A stretch of DNA of 32,720 nt, taken from the NCBI GenBank assembly GCA_964521075.1, contig CAZFPI010000017.1, forward strand, positions 1 through 32,720, given 5' to 3'. A model generated the notes under the pieces. That model searched no databases, was not told where the DNA came from, and was given only the letters and a program-made list of their open reading frames with translations. Positions 16,477 through 25,342 of this stretch are shown here, piece by piece (within the stretch, counting starts at the first letter, position 1; each line of letters opens with the position of its first letter). A program made the translations under genes and the position numbers. The stretch is from Sterolibacterium sp964521075. GTDB taxonomy: Bacteria > Pseudomonadota > Gammaproteobacteria > Burkholderiales > Rhodocyclaceae.

Positions 16477-18135
16477 TTACTGCAGTTTGCTGGCGCGTCG
16501 CGCCATGACGGAGGGCGGTGGGGCGAAACTTTCCGGAGAGGCTTCGGCCCAGAAATGCCGGAACAGGGCGTGTTCGGGGGTGTGGCCGGTTTCCAGAAGC
16601 TCGCCGGGAAGTGTCCAGCGATGGACGGTGGCCAGCGATTGCACCTCGGTTTCCGAGACGCGGCGGATGATGTGCTCCGGGCCGAGCTCGGCAGGGTGGT
16701 TCAGCCCGGCGGCGCAGAGCAACTCTTGCAGGGCGATGAGCGTGTTCTCGTGGTATTGATGGACGCGGGCGGTTTTGTCTGGCACATCGAGAGCGCGCAT
16801 GCGCTGCGGGTCTTGTGTGGTGACGCCGGTGGGGCATTCGCCTGTGTGGCAGACGCGCGCCTGCAGGCAGCCCAGGGCGAACATGAAGCCCCGGGCCGTG
16901 TTACACCAGTCTGCACCAATGGCCAGAGTGCGGGCCATGTCGAAGGCGGTGATGATCTTCCCGGAGGCTCCCAGCCGGATGTGGCCGCGCAGATTCGTGC
17001 TGACCAGCGTGTTATGCACCAGCATGAGGCCATCCCGTAGCGGCGCGCCGACGTGATCGGTGAATTCGGGCGGGGCCGCCCCCGTGCCGCCTTCGCCACC
17101 ATCAACGACGATGAAATCCGGCGTGATGCCGGTGGCCAGCATGGCCTTGACGATGGCGAACCATTCCCAGGGATGGCCGATGGCCAGCTTGATGCCAACG
17201 GGTTTTCCGCCGGAAAGCTCGCGCAGGCGGCTTGCGAAGGCGATAAGTTCGAGCGGTGTGGAAAAAGCAGAATGTGATCCGGGGGAAATGCAGTCCTTCC
17301 CCAGTGGCACACCGCGCGCTTCGGCAATTTCCGGCGTGACTTTCGCTGCCAGCAGCATGCCGCCCTGGCCAGGCTTGGCCCCTTGCGAGAGCTTGATTTC
17401 GATCATCTTCACCTGCGGTGAGGCGGCATTTTCGGCAAACTTTTTTTCATCGAAACGCCCCGACTCATCCCGGCAGCCGAAATAACCGCTGGCAATCTCC
17501 CAGACCAGGTCGCCGCCATGAACACGGTGGTAGCGCGAAATCGAGCCTTCGCCAGTGTCGTGATAAAAGCCGCCCCGCGCCGCTCCCGCATTGAGGGCGA
17601 GGATGGCATTGGCGGAGAGTGCGCCGAAGCTCATGGCGGAGATGTTGAAAACACTGGCGGAATAAGGTTGGGCGCAGGCCGGGCCGCCAATGTCGATGCG
17701 AAAATCGTGGCTGCCGATGGTGGTGGGCGTGATGGAGTGATTGATCCATTCGTAGCGGGTGTCATAAACATCCAGCAGTGTGCCGAAGGGGCGTTTGTCG
17801 GCAGCCTGCTTTGCGCGTTGATAAACGATGGAACGCTGGGCGCGCGAGAAAGGCAGCTCCTCGGATTCGGATTCGACGAAATACTGTCGCATCTCGGGAC
17901 GGATGTATTCGAAGAAGAAACGGAAATGAGCCAGAACCGGGTAGTTCCGGCGAATGGCTTGATGTGGCTGGCGATAGTCGACCCAGCCTACCAGTGCGAG
18001 CAGCCCGAACAGGCCGGCCGGCCATCGCCAGACGGGATCCTGCAGACAGGCCAGGAGGCTGGACAGGGCCAGCAGTACGCAAGCCGCCCAGCCGAGATAG
18101 CGGGTCGGGATCAGGTGCGGGGCAGGATTTTTCAT
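16477..18135 (-). CDS. FMN-binding glutamate synthase family protein, membrane-anchored
   Basis: This 552-residue protein has one or two N-terminal membrane helices (about residues 10-50), then a domain like the FMN/iron-sulfur synthase region of the glutamate synthase large subunit. Visible marks are the glycine-rich FMN barrel (SAMSFGALS, GAKPGQGG, VDGGEGGTGAAPPEF) and the 3Fe-4S cysteines Cys423, Cys429 and Cys434 (C-x5-C-x4-CP). The glutaminase domain and the beta subunit are absent, so it is not a full GOGAT. Members of this stand-alone family are common, but their reaction is poorly defined. It is the first gene of a three-gene minus-strand operon, eight bases ahead of the peptide-binding protein gene. 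Possible use of ammonia or amino acids from imported peptides is inference only. Confidence 0.88.
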   Translation of the reverse strand: MKNPAPHLIPTRYLGWAACVLLALSSLLACLQDPVWRWPAGLFGLLALVGWVDYRQPHQAIRRNYPVLAHFRFFFEYIRPEMRQYFVESESEELPFSRAQRSIVYQRAKQAADKRPFGTLLDVYDTRYEWINHSITPTTIGSHDFRIDIGGPACAQPYSASVFNISAMSFGALSANAILALNAGAARGGFYHDTGEGSISRYHRVHGGDLVWEIASGYFGCRDESGRFDEKKFAENAASPQVKMIEIKLSQGAKPGQGGMLLAAKVTPEIAEARGVPLGKDCISPGSHSAFSTPLELIAFASRLRELSGGKPVGIKLAIGHPWEWFAIVKAMLATGITPDFIVVDGGEGGTGAAPPEFTDHVGAPLRDGLMLVHNTLVSTNLRGHIRLGASGKIITAFDMARTLAIGADWCNTARGFMFALGCLQARVCHTGECPTGVTTQDPQRMRALDVPDKTARVHQYHENTLIALQELLCAAGLNHPAELGPEHIIRRVSETEVQSLATVHRWTLPGELLETGHTPEHALFRHFWAEASPESFAPPPSVMARRASKLQ

Positions 18136-18225
18136 GCGCCTATTCTGGCATGGAGACAGCGCAGGGTGGATGGAGCGGGTGTTCTGGCATCAGGGCAAAC
18201 GCATCCATCGAATCGGCATGTTTTC

Positions 18226-18247
18226 GGGGCGAATGATGATTCGCCCC
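18226..18247. repeat. REP-like palindromic repeat
   Basis: GGGGCGAAT and ATTCGCCCC form a perfect 9-bp stem with a GATG loop, followed by TACGGG. This resembles the dispersed palindromes of the GTAGGGGCGAAT type found between genes in many proteobacteria. It lies between the divergent glutamate-synthase-like and MAPEG genes, so it is not placed as a terminator. Confidence 0.65.
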
Positions 18248-18323
18248 TACGGGATGGGGTGCATCCTGTATGCTCCCGGCTCACGAATTTTTTGACACGA
18301 TATAGAGTGCAACGGAGAAAATA

Positions 18324-18719
18324 ATGACAATTGCCAACTGGTGCATCCTTGCTGCTTGCCTGTTGCCACCGGGAACCATCGCGCTGGCCAAGGCGTATTC
18401 CTTCCGGCAGGCAGACCGGAAACAGCGTTACGACAACAATCATCCGCGTGAATGGGAATCGCGGCTGAGCGGCTGGCAGCAGCGCGCCAATGCCGCACAG
18501 ATGAACGGCTTTGAAGCCCTGCCGCTGTTTATCGCCGCTGTTATCCTCGCAGAGCAGGCGCAGGCGAGTCAGGTAACGATCGACACTCTGGCGATGAGCT
18601 TTATCGGCATTCGTGTGGTTTATACCGCCGTGTATCTGCTGAACCTCGGCACTTTGCGCTCGATCATCTGGTTTGCCGGGCTGCTGACGTGCATCGCCAT
18701 TCTCATGCAGGCCGGGTGA
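18324..18719 (+). CDS. MAPEG family membrane protein
   Basis: This 131-residue, four-helix membrane protein carries the MAPEG mark RANAAQMNGFEALPLF at about 55-70. The family (membrane-associated proteins in eicosanoid and glutathione metabolism) includes microsomal glutathione transferases. Bacterial members may conjugate glutathione to lipophilic compounds, but most, including this one, have no proven substrate. The start has GGAG at about 18314 and the length is normal for the family. It stands alone: the upstream gene is divergent, and the downstream iron permease gene has its own regulatory region. Confidence 0.88.
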   Translation: MTIANWCILAACLLPPGTIALAKAYSFRQADRKQRYDNNHPREWESRLSGWQQRANAAQMNGFEALPLFIAAVILAEQAQASQVTIDTLAMSFIGIRVVYTAVYLLNLGTLRSIIWFAGLLTCIAILMQAG

Positions 18720-18798
18720 GCCAGAAAACGCCTGATGTGACGAGAAAAGTGCCGTGAGTCTGTATTCATGGTGTGAGTCTATGGTTGCAATCATAGTT

Positions 18799-18817
18799 GG
18801 GAATGGTTATCATTAAC
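18799..18817 (+). promoter_or_regulatory. Candidate Fur box upstream of the FTR1 permease
   Basis: GGGAATGGTTATCATTAAC matches the 19-base Fur consensus GATAATGATAATCATTATC at 14 positions by hand alignment. It lies about 80 bases upstream of an iron permease gene, which fits iron-dependent repression. Confidence 0.6.
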
Positions 18818-18831
18818 CTGAATTTTTGGGG

Positions 18832-18858
18832 TTGATGTCGCTGATGTCGCTGATGTCG
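18832..18858 (+). repeat. Three tandem copies of a 9-base unit (yTGATGTCG) in the FTR1 leader
   Basis: TTGATGTCG is followed by two copies of CTGATGTCG, between the candidate Fur box and the permease start codon. The period is the same as in the minisatellite at 16132-16354 but the sequence is unrelated. Copy-number change here would alter leader or promoter spacing. Confidence 0.75.
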
Positions 18859-18898
18859 CCATTGGCCCTGCCTCTTTCCTTTTTGATGGAAAACCCAA

Positions 18899-19732
18899 AT
18901 GCTAGGCTCGCTGCTCATTGTGTTTCGTGAAGTGCTGGAAGCTTCTATCCTGATTGGCATCATTGCTGCGGCGACGCAGTCGATCCCGGGCCGCAATCGC
19001 TGGCTGGCGGGCGGCTTGCTGCTCGGCCTGAGCGGTGCGGTGCTGGTGGCCGTATTTACTGACGTGATCGGTAATCTGGCCAGCGGTGTCGGGCAGGAGC
19101 TGTTCAATGCCGTGGTGCTGGGCGTTGCGGTGCTGATGCTGGCCTGGCACAACATCTGGATGTCTTCCCACGGTGCGGCCCTGGCGGCGGATGCGAAGGC
19201 CGTGGGCGGGGCGATCCGGGATGGTCAGCAGGAATGTTCGATTCTTCTGGTCGTCGTCGGGCTGGCCGTGCTGCGCGAGGGGGCGGAGACGGTGCTTTTC
19301 CTCTACGGTATCGCTGCTGGCAGTGATATGGATGCGACTTCGATGTTGACCGGCAGTGTGCTGGGCCTGTTGTTGGGTGTGGCCGTGGGCTATGCCTTGT
19401 ATGCCGGGCTGCTGCGGATTCCGCTGCGCTGGTTCTTTGCCGCAACGGGCCTGCTGGTCTTGCTGCTTGCGGCCGGTATGGCCTCGCAGGCGGCGCATTT
19501 TCTGATTCAGGCAGACATTCTTCCCAGCCTGATGCCCCAGGTTTGGGACACGTCAGCCTGGGTGTCGGAGACGTCTGTAGCAGGGATGCTCCTGCGCGGT
19601 CTGATCGGCTACGATGCCCGCCCTGCCGGGATGCAGATCATTTTCTATCTCGCAACCTTTGCTGCCATCGCCCTGGGTATGAAGCTCGTTGGCAACAAGC
19701 CCGTGAGGAAGCCGGTGGTTGCGGCTTCCTGA
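18899..19732 (+). CDS. FTR1-family iron permease
   Basis: This 277-residue protein has about seven membrane helices and two iron-binding motifs of the RExxE type: REVLE at 10-14 and REGAE at 126-130. It belongs to the FTR1/EfeU family, which moves iron across the cytoplasmic membrane. It lacks the large periplasmic extension of FtrC-type relatives. No EfeO, EfeB, multicopper oxidase or FtrA/P19 partner is encoded next to it, so the oxidation partner, if any, lies elsewhere. A candidate Fur box about 80 bases upstream supports iron-responsive control. The ribosome site is weak. The gene converges on queF. Confidence 0.9.
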   Translation: MLGSLLIVFREVLEASILIGIIAAATQSIPGRNRWLAGGLLLGLSGAVLVAVFTDVIGNLASGVGQELFNAVVLGVAVLMLAWHNIWMSSHGAALAADAKAVGGAIRDGQQECSILLVVVGLAVLREGAETVLFLYGIAAGSDMDATSMLTGSVLGLLLGVAVGYALYAGLLRIPLRWFFAATGLLVLLLAAGMASQAAHFLIQADILPSLMPQVWDTSAWVSETSVAGMLLRGLIGYDARPAGMQIIFYLATFAAIALGMKLVGNKPVRKPVVAAS

Positions 19733-19753
19733 CTTGGGCGGGGCGGTGACCGC

Positions 19754-20179
19754 TCAGCCGCGCGTGTTTGACTGCGACTGGGCGTCGAAGCCTGCCAGAT
19801 CGACGCGCGGTGCAGGTTTCCAGCTTTTTTTGCGGTGTTCGGCAACGACATTCGTGAAAATGCCGCCCCGAACGTAGAATTTTGCCGTCAGCCGCATGAA
19901 GCGCGGTTTGGTGGCGGCGACGAGGTCGTCGAGGATGCGGTTGGTGACATCCTCATGAAAGTGGCCTTCGTCACGGAAACTCCAGGCGTAGAGTTTGAGG
20001 CTTTTCAGTTCCACGCAGAGCTTGTCGGGGATGTAGTCGAGAATCAGCACGGCGAAATCCGGCTGGCCGGTTTTCGGGCACAGGCAGGTGAATTCCGGGA
20101 TTTCCATGTGAATCTGGTAATCCCGGTGTGTGGCGGGGTTGGGAAAAGTCTCGAGTGTTTTGGCTGGCCGGGTTGTCAT
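19754..20179 (-). CDS. queF: NADPH-dependent 7-cyano-7-deazaguanine (preQ0) reductase
   Basis: This 141-residue protein is of the short, single-domain QueF type. The nucleophile Cys34 lies in FTCLCPKTGQPDF, and the proton donor Asp41 is seven residues later, the same spacing as in the Bacillus enzyme. The QueF motif ELKSLKLYAWSFR is present at about 56-68. The enzyme reduces the nitrile of preQ0 to the amine preQ1 in queuosine tRNA modification. The other queuosine genes (queC, queD, queE) are not in the window. It is transcribed away from smc and convergent with the FTR1 gene. Confidence 0.95.
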   Translation of the reverse strand: MTTRPAKTLETFPNPATHRDYQIHMEIPEFTCLCPKTGQPDFAVLILDYIPDKLCVELKSLKLYAWSFRDEGHFHEDVTNRILDDLVAATKPRFMRLTAKFYVRGGIFTNVVAEHRKKSWKPAPRVDLAGFDAQSQSNTRG

Positions 20180-20217
20180 GGCGATGGAATGTTCCGCGAA
20201 GGCTGCTGGGGCTTTTC

Positions 20218-20225
20218 ATTATAAT
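20218..20225. promoter_or_regulatory. Possible shared -10 element between queF and smc
   Basis: ATTATAAT is its own reverse complement, so it offers TATAAT on both strands between the divergent genes. On the minus strand a partial -35 (ATGTCA, 20246-20241) lies 17 bases away, which favours use for queF. No good -35 is seen for smc. Confidence 0.35.
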
Positions 20226-20306
20226 GGCCAGCTTAGTCGCTGACATTCCAATACATGAACGCCTGAAAGCACTCGCTGCCCAGGCAGAAGCCCCCAAAAT
20301 ACCGAC

Positions 20307-23300
20307 GTGCGCCTGACCAAGCTCAAACTTGCCGGTTTCAAATCCTTTGTTGACCCCACCACCGTCCTCGTCCCCGGGCAGCTGGTCGGCGTGGTCGGGC
20401 CCAATGGCTGCGGCAAGTCGAACATCATCGATGCCGTGCGCTGGGTGCTGGGCGAATCCAAGGCGACAGCCCTGCGCGGCGAATCCATGCAGGACGTTAT
20501 TTTCAATGGCTCGGGTTCGCGCAAACCCGTGGGGCGGGCGAGTGTCGAGCTGGTTTTCGACAATGCCCTGGGCCGCGCGGCGGGGCAGTGGTCGCAATAT
20601 GCCGAAATCGCCGTCAAGCGCGTGCTCGACCGCGACGGGAATTCCAGTTATTACCTGAACAATCTTCAGGTGCGCCGGCGCGACGTGATCGACGTTTTTC
20701 TCGGCACGGGCCTGGGGCCACGCGCTTACGCCATCATCGAGCAGGGCATGATTTCACGCATCATCGAAGCCAAGCCTGAGGAGCTGCGCCTGTTTCTGGA
20801 AGAAGCGGCGGGCGTCACCAAATACAAGGAACGTCGCCGGGAAACCGAAAACCGTTTGTCGGACGCGCGTGAAAACCTGATGCGGCTTGAGGACATACGC
20901 AATGAGCTGGAAGGGCAGGTGGGGCGGCTCGAAGGCCAGGCGGAAGTCGCCCGGCAGTTTCACGAGCTCAAATCACGCCATGATCGCCGCCAGCAACTGC
21001 TCTGGCTGAAAAAACGCAATGATGCCCGGGGCGATCATCAGCGGCTGAACCGGGAAGTCGAACAGGGAGCTTTGCGGCTGGAGGCGGAAACGGCCCAGAT
21101 GCGTGAGCTGGAAGCGCGGGTCGAGACGGCGCGTAGCGAACACTTCGCTGCCAGCGATACGCTTCACGCTGTTCAGGGCGAGATGTACGCGGCCAATGCC
21201 GAAGTCAGCCGTCTGGAAGCAGAAATCAAGCATCTGCGCGATTCCCGGCAGAAGCTCGAAGCGCGCCTGATTCAGCTCAATACGGAAGAGGCGCACTGGA
21301 AAACACAGCGTACCGGCCTGGAAACCGAGGCGGAACGCTGGCAGCAGTTGCTGGAAAACGCGCAGTTGCGTGCCGAAACAAGCGTGGCCCGACACGAAGA
21401 AGCCGCCGCCCGTCTGCCCCAGTCGGAAGATGCTGTGCGAAGCGCGGGGGAAGGTGTTTCTGCGGCGCGTCGGGCGGTGCACGAGGCCGAGCAGGGGGTG
21501 CGGCTGGGCGAGGCTAACCGCAGCCACGCGATGCGCGCCCTGGAAGGTTATGCCCAGCGTCGTGCCCGGCTCGACATCGAGCGCATGCAGCTGGGGCAGC
21601 CCGATCCGGCCAGGCTGGCCGCGAGCCAGGAAGCGCAGGCGGCGGCGGAAGAGTTATTGCAGCAGCGACAAGAACAGTTGAGCGAATTGCAGGCGCGTCT
21701 GCCCGAAGTGGAGCAGGGCTTGCGCGCGGCCCGCGAGCGTCTGCAACAGGCACATCGTGCACACGCTGAAACCCGCGCCCGCCACGATGCCCTGCGGCAA
21801 CTGCAACAGCGGGTCGAGAAAAACGGCGGGGCCGAGAACCTGGCTGGCTGGCTGAAGCAGCGCGGTCTGGCGGAGGCCGCACCGCTGTGGCGTTCGATCG
21901 AGGTGGATGCTGGTTGGGAAACGGCCGTCGAAGCCGTTTTGCGCGAGCGGCTGGCGGCCTTGCCTGCGACGCGGGAAATCGCGCTGGCGGCTTTGGATCA
22001 ATCTTCGCCCACACTGTTTGCGCTGGCCTTGCCCCCGGCGGGGGGCGGCTCCGGGCAGCCAGTGCGGGCGGATAGCCTGCGTGCGAAAGTGCGTTGCCAG
22101 GATCCGGGGCTGTCGGCGGTACTCGATGACTGGCTGGCGGGTGTTCTGGTAGCTGGAGAAACCGGGGATTTACGTCTTCTGGCGATGCAGCCCGGGGCAC
22201 TGGCTGCGGGTGAGTGCCGGGTCAATCGCGAGGGCCATCTGCTATCGCGCCATGGCTTGGTGCTCTATGTGCCGGATGTGCGGACGCATGGCGTCATCGA
22301 ACGCCAACGCGAGCTGGAGGAACTGGCGGCTGTGCTCGAACAGCGGGCGCAGGATGAGGAGCTGGCGCGCGAAGCGCAGGGCGAGGCGGAGCGTTCGCAA
22401 GCCGAGGTACAGGTGCGGCTGACTGCCTTGCGCCGGGAAGTGCAGGAAGCGCAAAACCGGGCACATGCTACCCAGGTCGAAGCACTCAAGCTCACCCAGG
22501 CGCAGGCGCGTTATGAAGAGCGCGCGGCGCAGATCGACCGCGATCTGGCCGAGATCAACGCTGGCGAAGAAAACGAGCGCATGGGGGTGATGCGCGCCGA
22601 GGAAGAGGGCGCGGATTGCCGCGAGCGGTTCGAACTGGCGCGCGCGCGGCTGGATGAAGCCATGGCGCGGCTGGCCACACATGAAGCGGCTTTGCGCGAG
22701 GCTCGCGGGCAGGAGCAGGCTCTTGCGCGTGAGGCGCAGGAAGTGCGTTTCACCGAGCGCGAATGTGCTGGCAAGCTCGAAGACAATGCGCGGGCGAAGG
22801 AAACGGCGGAGCAGCAGCTCGAACGTATCATCGAGCAGCGATTGCTGGCGGAGGAGGAGCGCGGCAGCATCAGCGATGTGGAGCAGCAGGAGTGCTTGCA
22901 GGCGGCTTTGGCCGGGCGCAGCGAGCGCGAAACGCAGCTGGCCGCGCGACGCGATGCGCTGGAAGTGGCGGCGGCGGCCCTGCGTGAGCTGGACGAGAGC
23001 CGGATGAGGCTGGAACAGGGGTTAAATCCCTTGCGTGATCGCCTCAATGATCTTCGTCTCAAGGCGCAGGCTGCTTTGCTCAACGAGGAGCAGTTCAGCC
23101 AGCGTTTGCTGGAAATGGCGGTTGGCGAGGCCGAGGAGGCTTTGCTGGTCACCGAACTGGCACTCTCGCCCAATATGCGCGAGAGCGCGATGCAGGCCGA
23201 AATCAATCGCTTGCAACAGGATATCGAAGCCCTCGGGCCGGTGAATCTGGCCGCGCTGGAGGAGCTGGAGACGGCGCGGGAGCGTAAGGGCTTTCTCGAT

Positions 23301-23873
23301 GCCCAGTCGGCAGATCTGAATCAGGCCATCGGTACGCTCGAGGATGCCATTCGCCGTATCGACGGCGAGACGCGGGAACAGCTGAAGCAGACTTACGATA
23401 CCGTCAATGCTCACTTCGGCACACTGTTTCCGCAGCTCTTTGGCGGTGGCGAGGCGCGGCTCATCATGACGGGCGAGGAAATTCTCGATGCGGGTGTGCA
23501 GGTGCAGGCCCAGCCGCCCGGCAAGAAAAACAGCAGTATTCATCTGCTCTCCGGCGGTGAAAAGGCTTTGACGGCGACGGCACTGGTTTTTGCCATGTTC
23601 CAGCTCAACCCGGCACCCTTTTGCCTGCTCGATGAAGTGGATGCGCCGCTCGATGACAGTAATACCGAGCGTTTCTGCAATATGGTCAAGCGGATGTCAT
23701 CCCAGACGCAGTTTTTGTTCATCAGCCACAACAAGATCGCGATGGAAATGGCAGAACAGCTGGTGGGGGTGACCATGCAGGAGCAGGGGGTGTCCCGCGT
23801 GGTGGAAGTCGATATGGAAGAAGCGTTGCGGATGACCGAAGGAGTGGATGCCATGGAAGGAGCGACGGCTTGA
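20307..23873 (+). CDS. smc: Chromosome segregation protein SMC
   Basis: This 1188-residue protein has the normal SMC layout. The N-terminal head has Walker A GPNGCGKS at 31-38. A long coiled coil runs about 165-500, a hinge region lies near 510-650, a second coiled coil runs to about 1000, and the C-terminal head has signature LSGGEKA at 1081-1087 and Walker B LLDEVD around Asp1109-Glu1110. SMC forms an ATP-driven dimer with ScpA and ScpB that condenses and separates chromosomes. The start is GTG 20307, since MRLTKLKLAGFKSF is the family's usual beginning, although no strong ribosome site is seen. The stop overlaps the zipA start by one base. Confidence 0.97.
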   Translation: MRLTKLKLAGFKSFVDPTTVLVPGQLVGVVGPNGCGKSNIIDAVRWVLGESKATALRGESMQDVIFNGSGSRKPVGRASVELVFDNALGRAAGQWSQYAEIAVKRVLDRDGNSSYYLNNLQVRRRDVIDVFLGTGLGPRAYAIIEQGMISRIIEAKPEELRLFLEEAAGVTKYKERRRETENRLSDARENLMRLEDIRNELEGQVGRLEGQAEVARQFHELKSRHDRRQQLLWLKKRNDARGDHQRLNREVEQGALRLEAETAQMRELEARVETARSEHFAASDTLHAVQGEMYAANAEVSRLEAEIKHLRDSRQKLEARLIQLNTEEAHWKTQRTGLETEAERWQQLLENAQLRAETSVARHEEAAARLPQSEDAVRSAGEGVSAARRAVHEAEQGVRLGEANRSHAMRALEGYAQRRARLDIERMQLGQPDPARLAASQEAQAAAEELLQQRQEQLSELQARLPEVEQGLRAARERLQQAHRAHAETRARHDALRQLQQRVEKNGGAENLAGWLKQRGLAEAAPLWRSIEVDAGWETAVEAVLRERLAALPATREIALAALDQSSPTLFALALPPAGGGSGQPVRADSLRAKVRCQDPGLSAVLDDWLAGVLVAGETGDLRLLAMQPGALAAGECRVNREGHLLSRHGLVLYVPDVRTHGVIERQRELEELAAVLEQRAQDEELAREAQGEAERSQAEVQVRLTALRREVQEAQNRAHATQVEALKLTQAQARYEERAAQIDRDLAEINAGEENERMGVMRAEEEGADCRERFELARARLDEAMARLATHEAALREARGQEQALAREAQEVRFTERECAGKLEDNARAKETAEQQLERIIEQRLLAEEERGSISDVEQQECLQAALAGRSERETQLAARRDALEVAAAALRELDESRMRLEQGLNPLRDRLNDLRLKAQAALLNEEQFSQRLLEMAVGEAEEALLVTELALSPNMRESAMQAEINRLQQDIEALGPVNLAALEELETARERKGFLDAQSADLNQAIGTLEDAIRRIDGETREQLKQTYDTVNAHFGTLFPQLFGGGEARLIMTGEEILDAGVQVQAQPPGKKNSSIHLLSGGEKALTATALVFAMFQLNPAPFCLLDEVDAPLDDSNTERFCNMVKRMSSQTQFLFISHNKIAMEMAEQLVGVTMQEQGVSRVVEVDMEEALRMTEGVDAMEGATA

Positions 23874-25321
23874 TGACGCACGGAATCACGGATCTTCAAC
23901 TCAGTCTCATCATCATCGGCGTACTGTCGGTGGGGGGCGTCTGGGGATACAACGTCTGGCAGGAGCGCAAGCACCGTCGCGCCGCCCAGGAACTTTTTGG
24001 TACGACCCGTCAGGATGTGCTGCTGGAACAATCTGCAGAGCCTGATGAGGCAATGGACCCTTCGGGCACTGCGGATACAGCCAGTGCGATTTCCGGCGAG
24101 ACGCCGCCCTTGACCATGGGGGGCTTTCCGGATGAGCGCATCGAGCCGGTGATTCTTGCGATGCAGGCGGAGCCTTCGGTTTCTTCGCGGCTCCAGGAGT
24201 GCGAAGAAAATGAAGATGGGAAGTTTGAACCCGGGCCGGGAAGAGCCGCGCCTTCTGACGAAGCCCGGGAGCCGGGTGTGCCTGCCAGGGAGTGTCTGCC
24301 TGGTGATGATCTGCCTGTGCTGGATGAGGAGGCCATTGTCCGCGTTGCCCGGCAAGCCGCTGTGGCCGAGGCAGCGTCCGTGGCAGCACCCGTGGCACAG
24401 ATGGATGTGGCGGCGGATGTTGCCGGAGGGCAGGTTGATGCGCCGGTTTCCGGAAGTACGCCGGCCGTCGATCTGGTCGACCCTGTCATCGATTGTGTGG
24501 TGCAGATTCATGCCGGTGAGATGATTTCGGCTCCCTTGCTCTGGGCCGGGCAGCGGCAGCTTTTTGGCCGTCTGGCTGGTCGCTTGAGCTGGATCGGCCT
24601 GGATGAAAACACAGGCTTGTGGCAGCGTTTGCATGTGCATGACCCCAATAGTTATCAGCGTCTTTACGCAGCCTTGCAGCTGGCAGACCGCCAGGGGCCG
24701 GTGGCGGCTGATGATGTTGCCCTGTTTTGCGATGGCGTTCGCCAGCTGGCGGCGCATTACCACGCTCAGGCCATCGTGCCGGTGGTTTCCGAAGTGATGA
24801 CGCGGGCGCGCAGCCTGGATGCTTTCTGTGCCTCGGTCGACTGGCGTCTGGTGATGCATCTGGCAGCACGAGGAGCGGGTGGGCGGGGTATGTCCATCGA
24901 TGACATCGGCCAGATGGCTGCCGTGGCAGGGCTGCAAAAATCGTCTTCGCGGGGTGATGGCGATCTGCACGCGCTCGACCCGCAGGGACAGACGCAGTTC
25001 ACGCTGGGCTTGTCAGCGAAGGCAATGACAGCGACAACAGCGGCAGCAGGGGACGAGGAGGCCGGTGAGGATATCGACCGCATCGTGCTGACGCTGGATG
25101 TGCCGCTCGTGACGGATGGCGTGGCCGCCTTCGACCGGATGATCCATCTGGCACAGGTCATGGCCGGGCGGCTCGATGCCGTGCTGGTGGATGATCGTGG
25201 CAAGCCCTTGAGCCAGGAAGTGCTGGACATGATCCGGGACAGGATGGGTGAATTCCAGCTAAAAATGGTCGAGCACCAGATTTCTCCGGGCAGTCGCCGG
25301 GCTTTGCGCCTGTATTCCTGA
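23873..25321 (+). CDS. zipA: Cell division protein ZipA (FtsZ-binding membrane anchor)
   Basis: The protein has an N-terminal membrane helix (LSLIIIGVLSVGGVWGYNVW), a basic stop-transfer segment, a long variable acidic and proline-rich linker (about residues 50-230), and a C-terminal ZipA domain (VPLVTDGVAAFDRM, GRLDAVLVDDRGKPL). ZipA tethers FtsZ to the membrane early in septum formation. The linker and the region before the ZipA domain are longer than in Escherichia coli ZipA. ATG 23873 overlaps the smc stop (TGATG) and is preferred to a TTG one codon earlier. The smc-zipA-ligA order is common in beta- and gammaproteobacteria and supports the call. Confidence 0.9.
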   Translation: MTHGITDLQLSLIIIGVLSVGGVWGYNVWQERKHRRAAQELFGTTRQDVLLEQSAEPDEAMDPSGTADTASAISGETPPLTMGGFPDERIEPVILAMQAEPSVSSRLQECEENEDGKFEPGPGRAAPSDEAREPGVPARECLPGDDLPVLDEEAIVRVARQAAVAEAASVAAPVAQMDVAADVAGGQVDAPVSGSTPAVDLVDPVIDCVVQIHAGEMISAPLLWAGQRQLFGRLAGRLSWIGLDENTGLWQRLHVHDPNSYQRLYAALQLADRQGPVAADDVALFCDGVRQLAAHYHAQAIVPVVSEVMTRARSLDAFCASVDWRLVMHLAARGAGGRGMSIDDIGQMAAVAGLQKSSSRGDGDLHALDPQGQTQFTLGLSAKAMTATTAAAGDEEAGEDIDRIVLTLDVPLVTDGVAAFDRMIHLAQVMAGRLDAVLVDDRGKPLSQEVLDMIRDRMGEFQLKMVEHQISPGSRRALRLYS

Positions 25322-25342
25322 AAGATTCGTGAGGGGGCGATG

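Noticed and set aside
16079..16837. Minus-strand frame that appears as a separate 252-codon gene across the gap
   Set aside because: Only its part from 16468 down to the repeat is real (signal peptide and Gln-Ser-Thr units of the peptide-binding protein). The upstream part overlaps the glutamate-synthase-like gene and the downstream part is a gap artefact.
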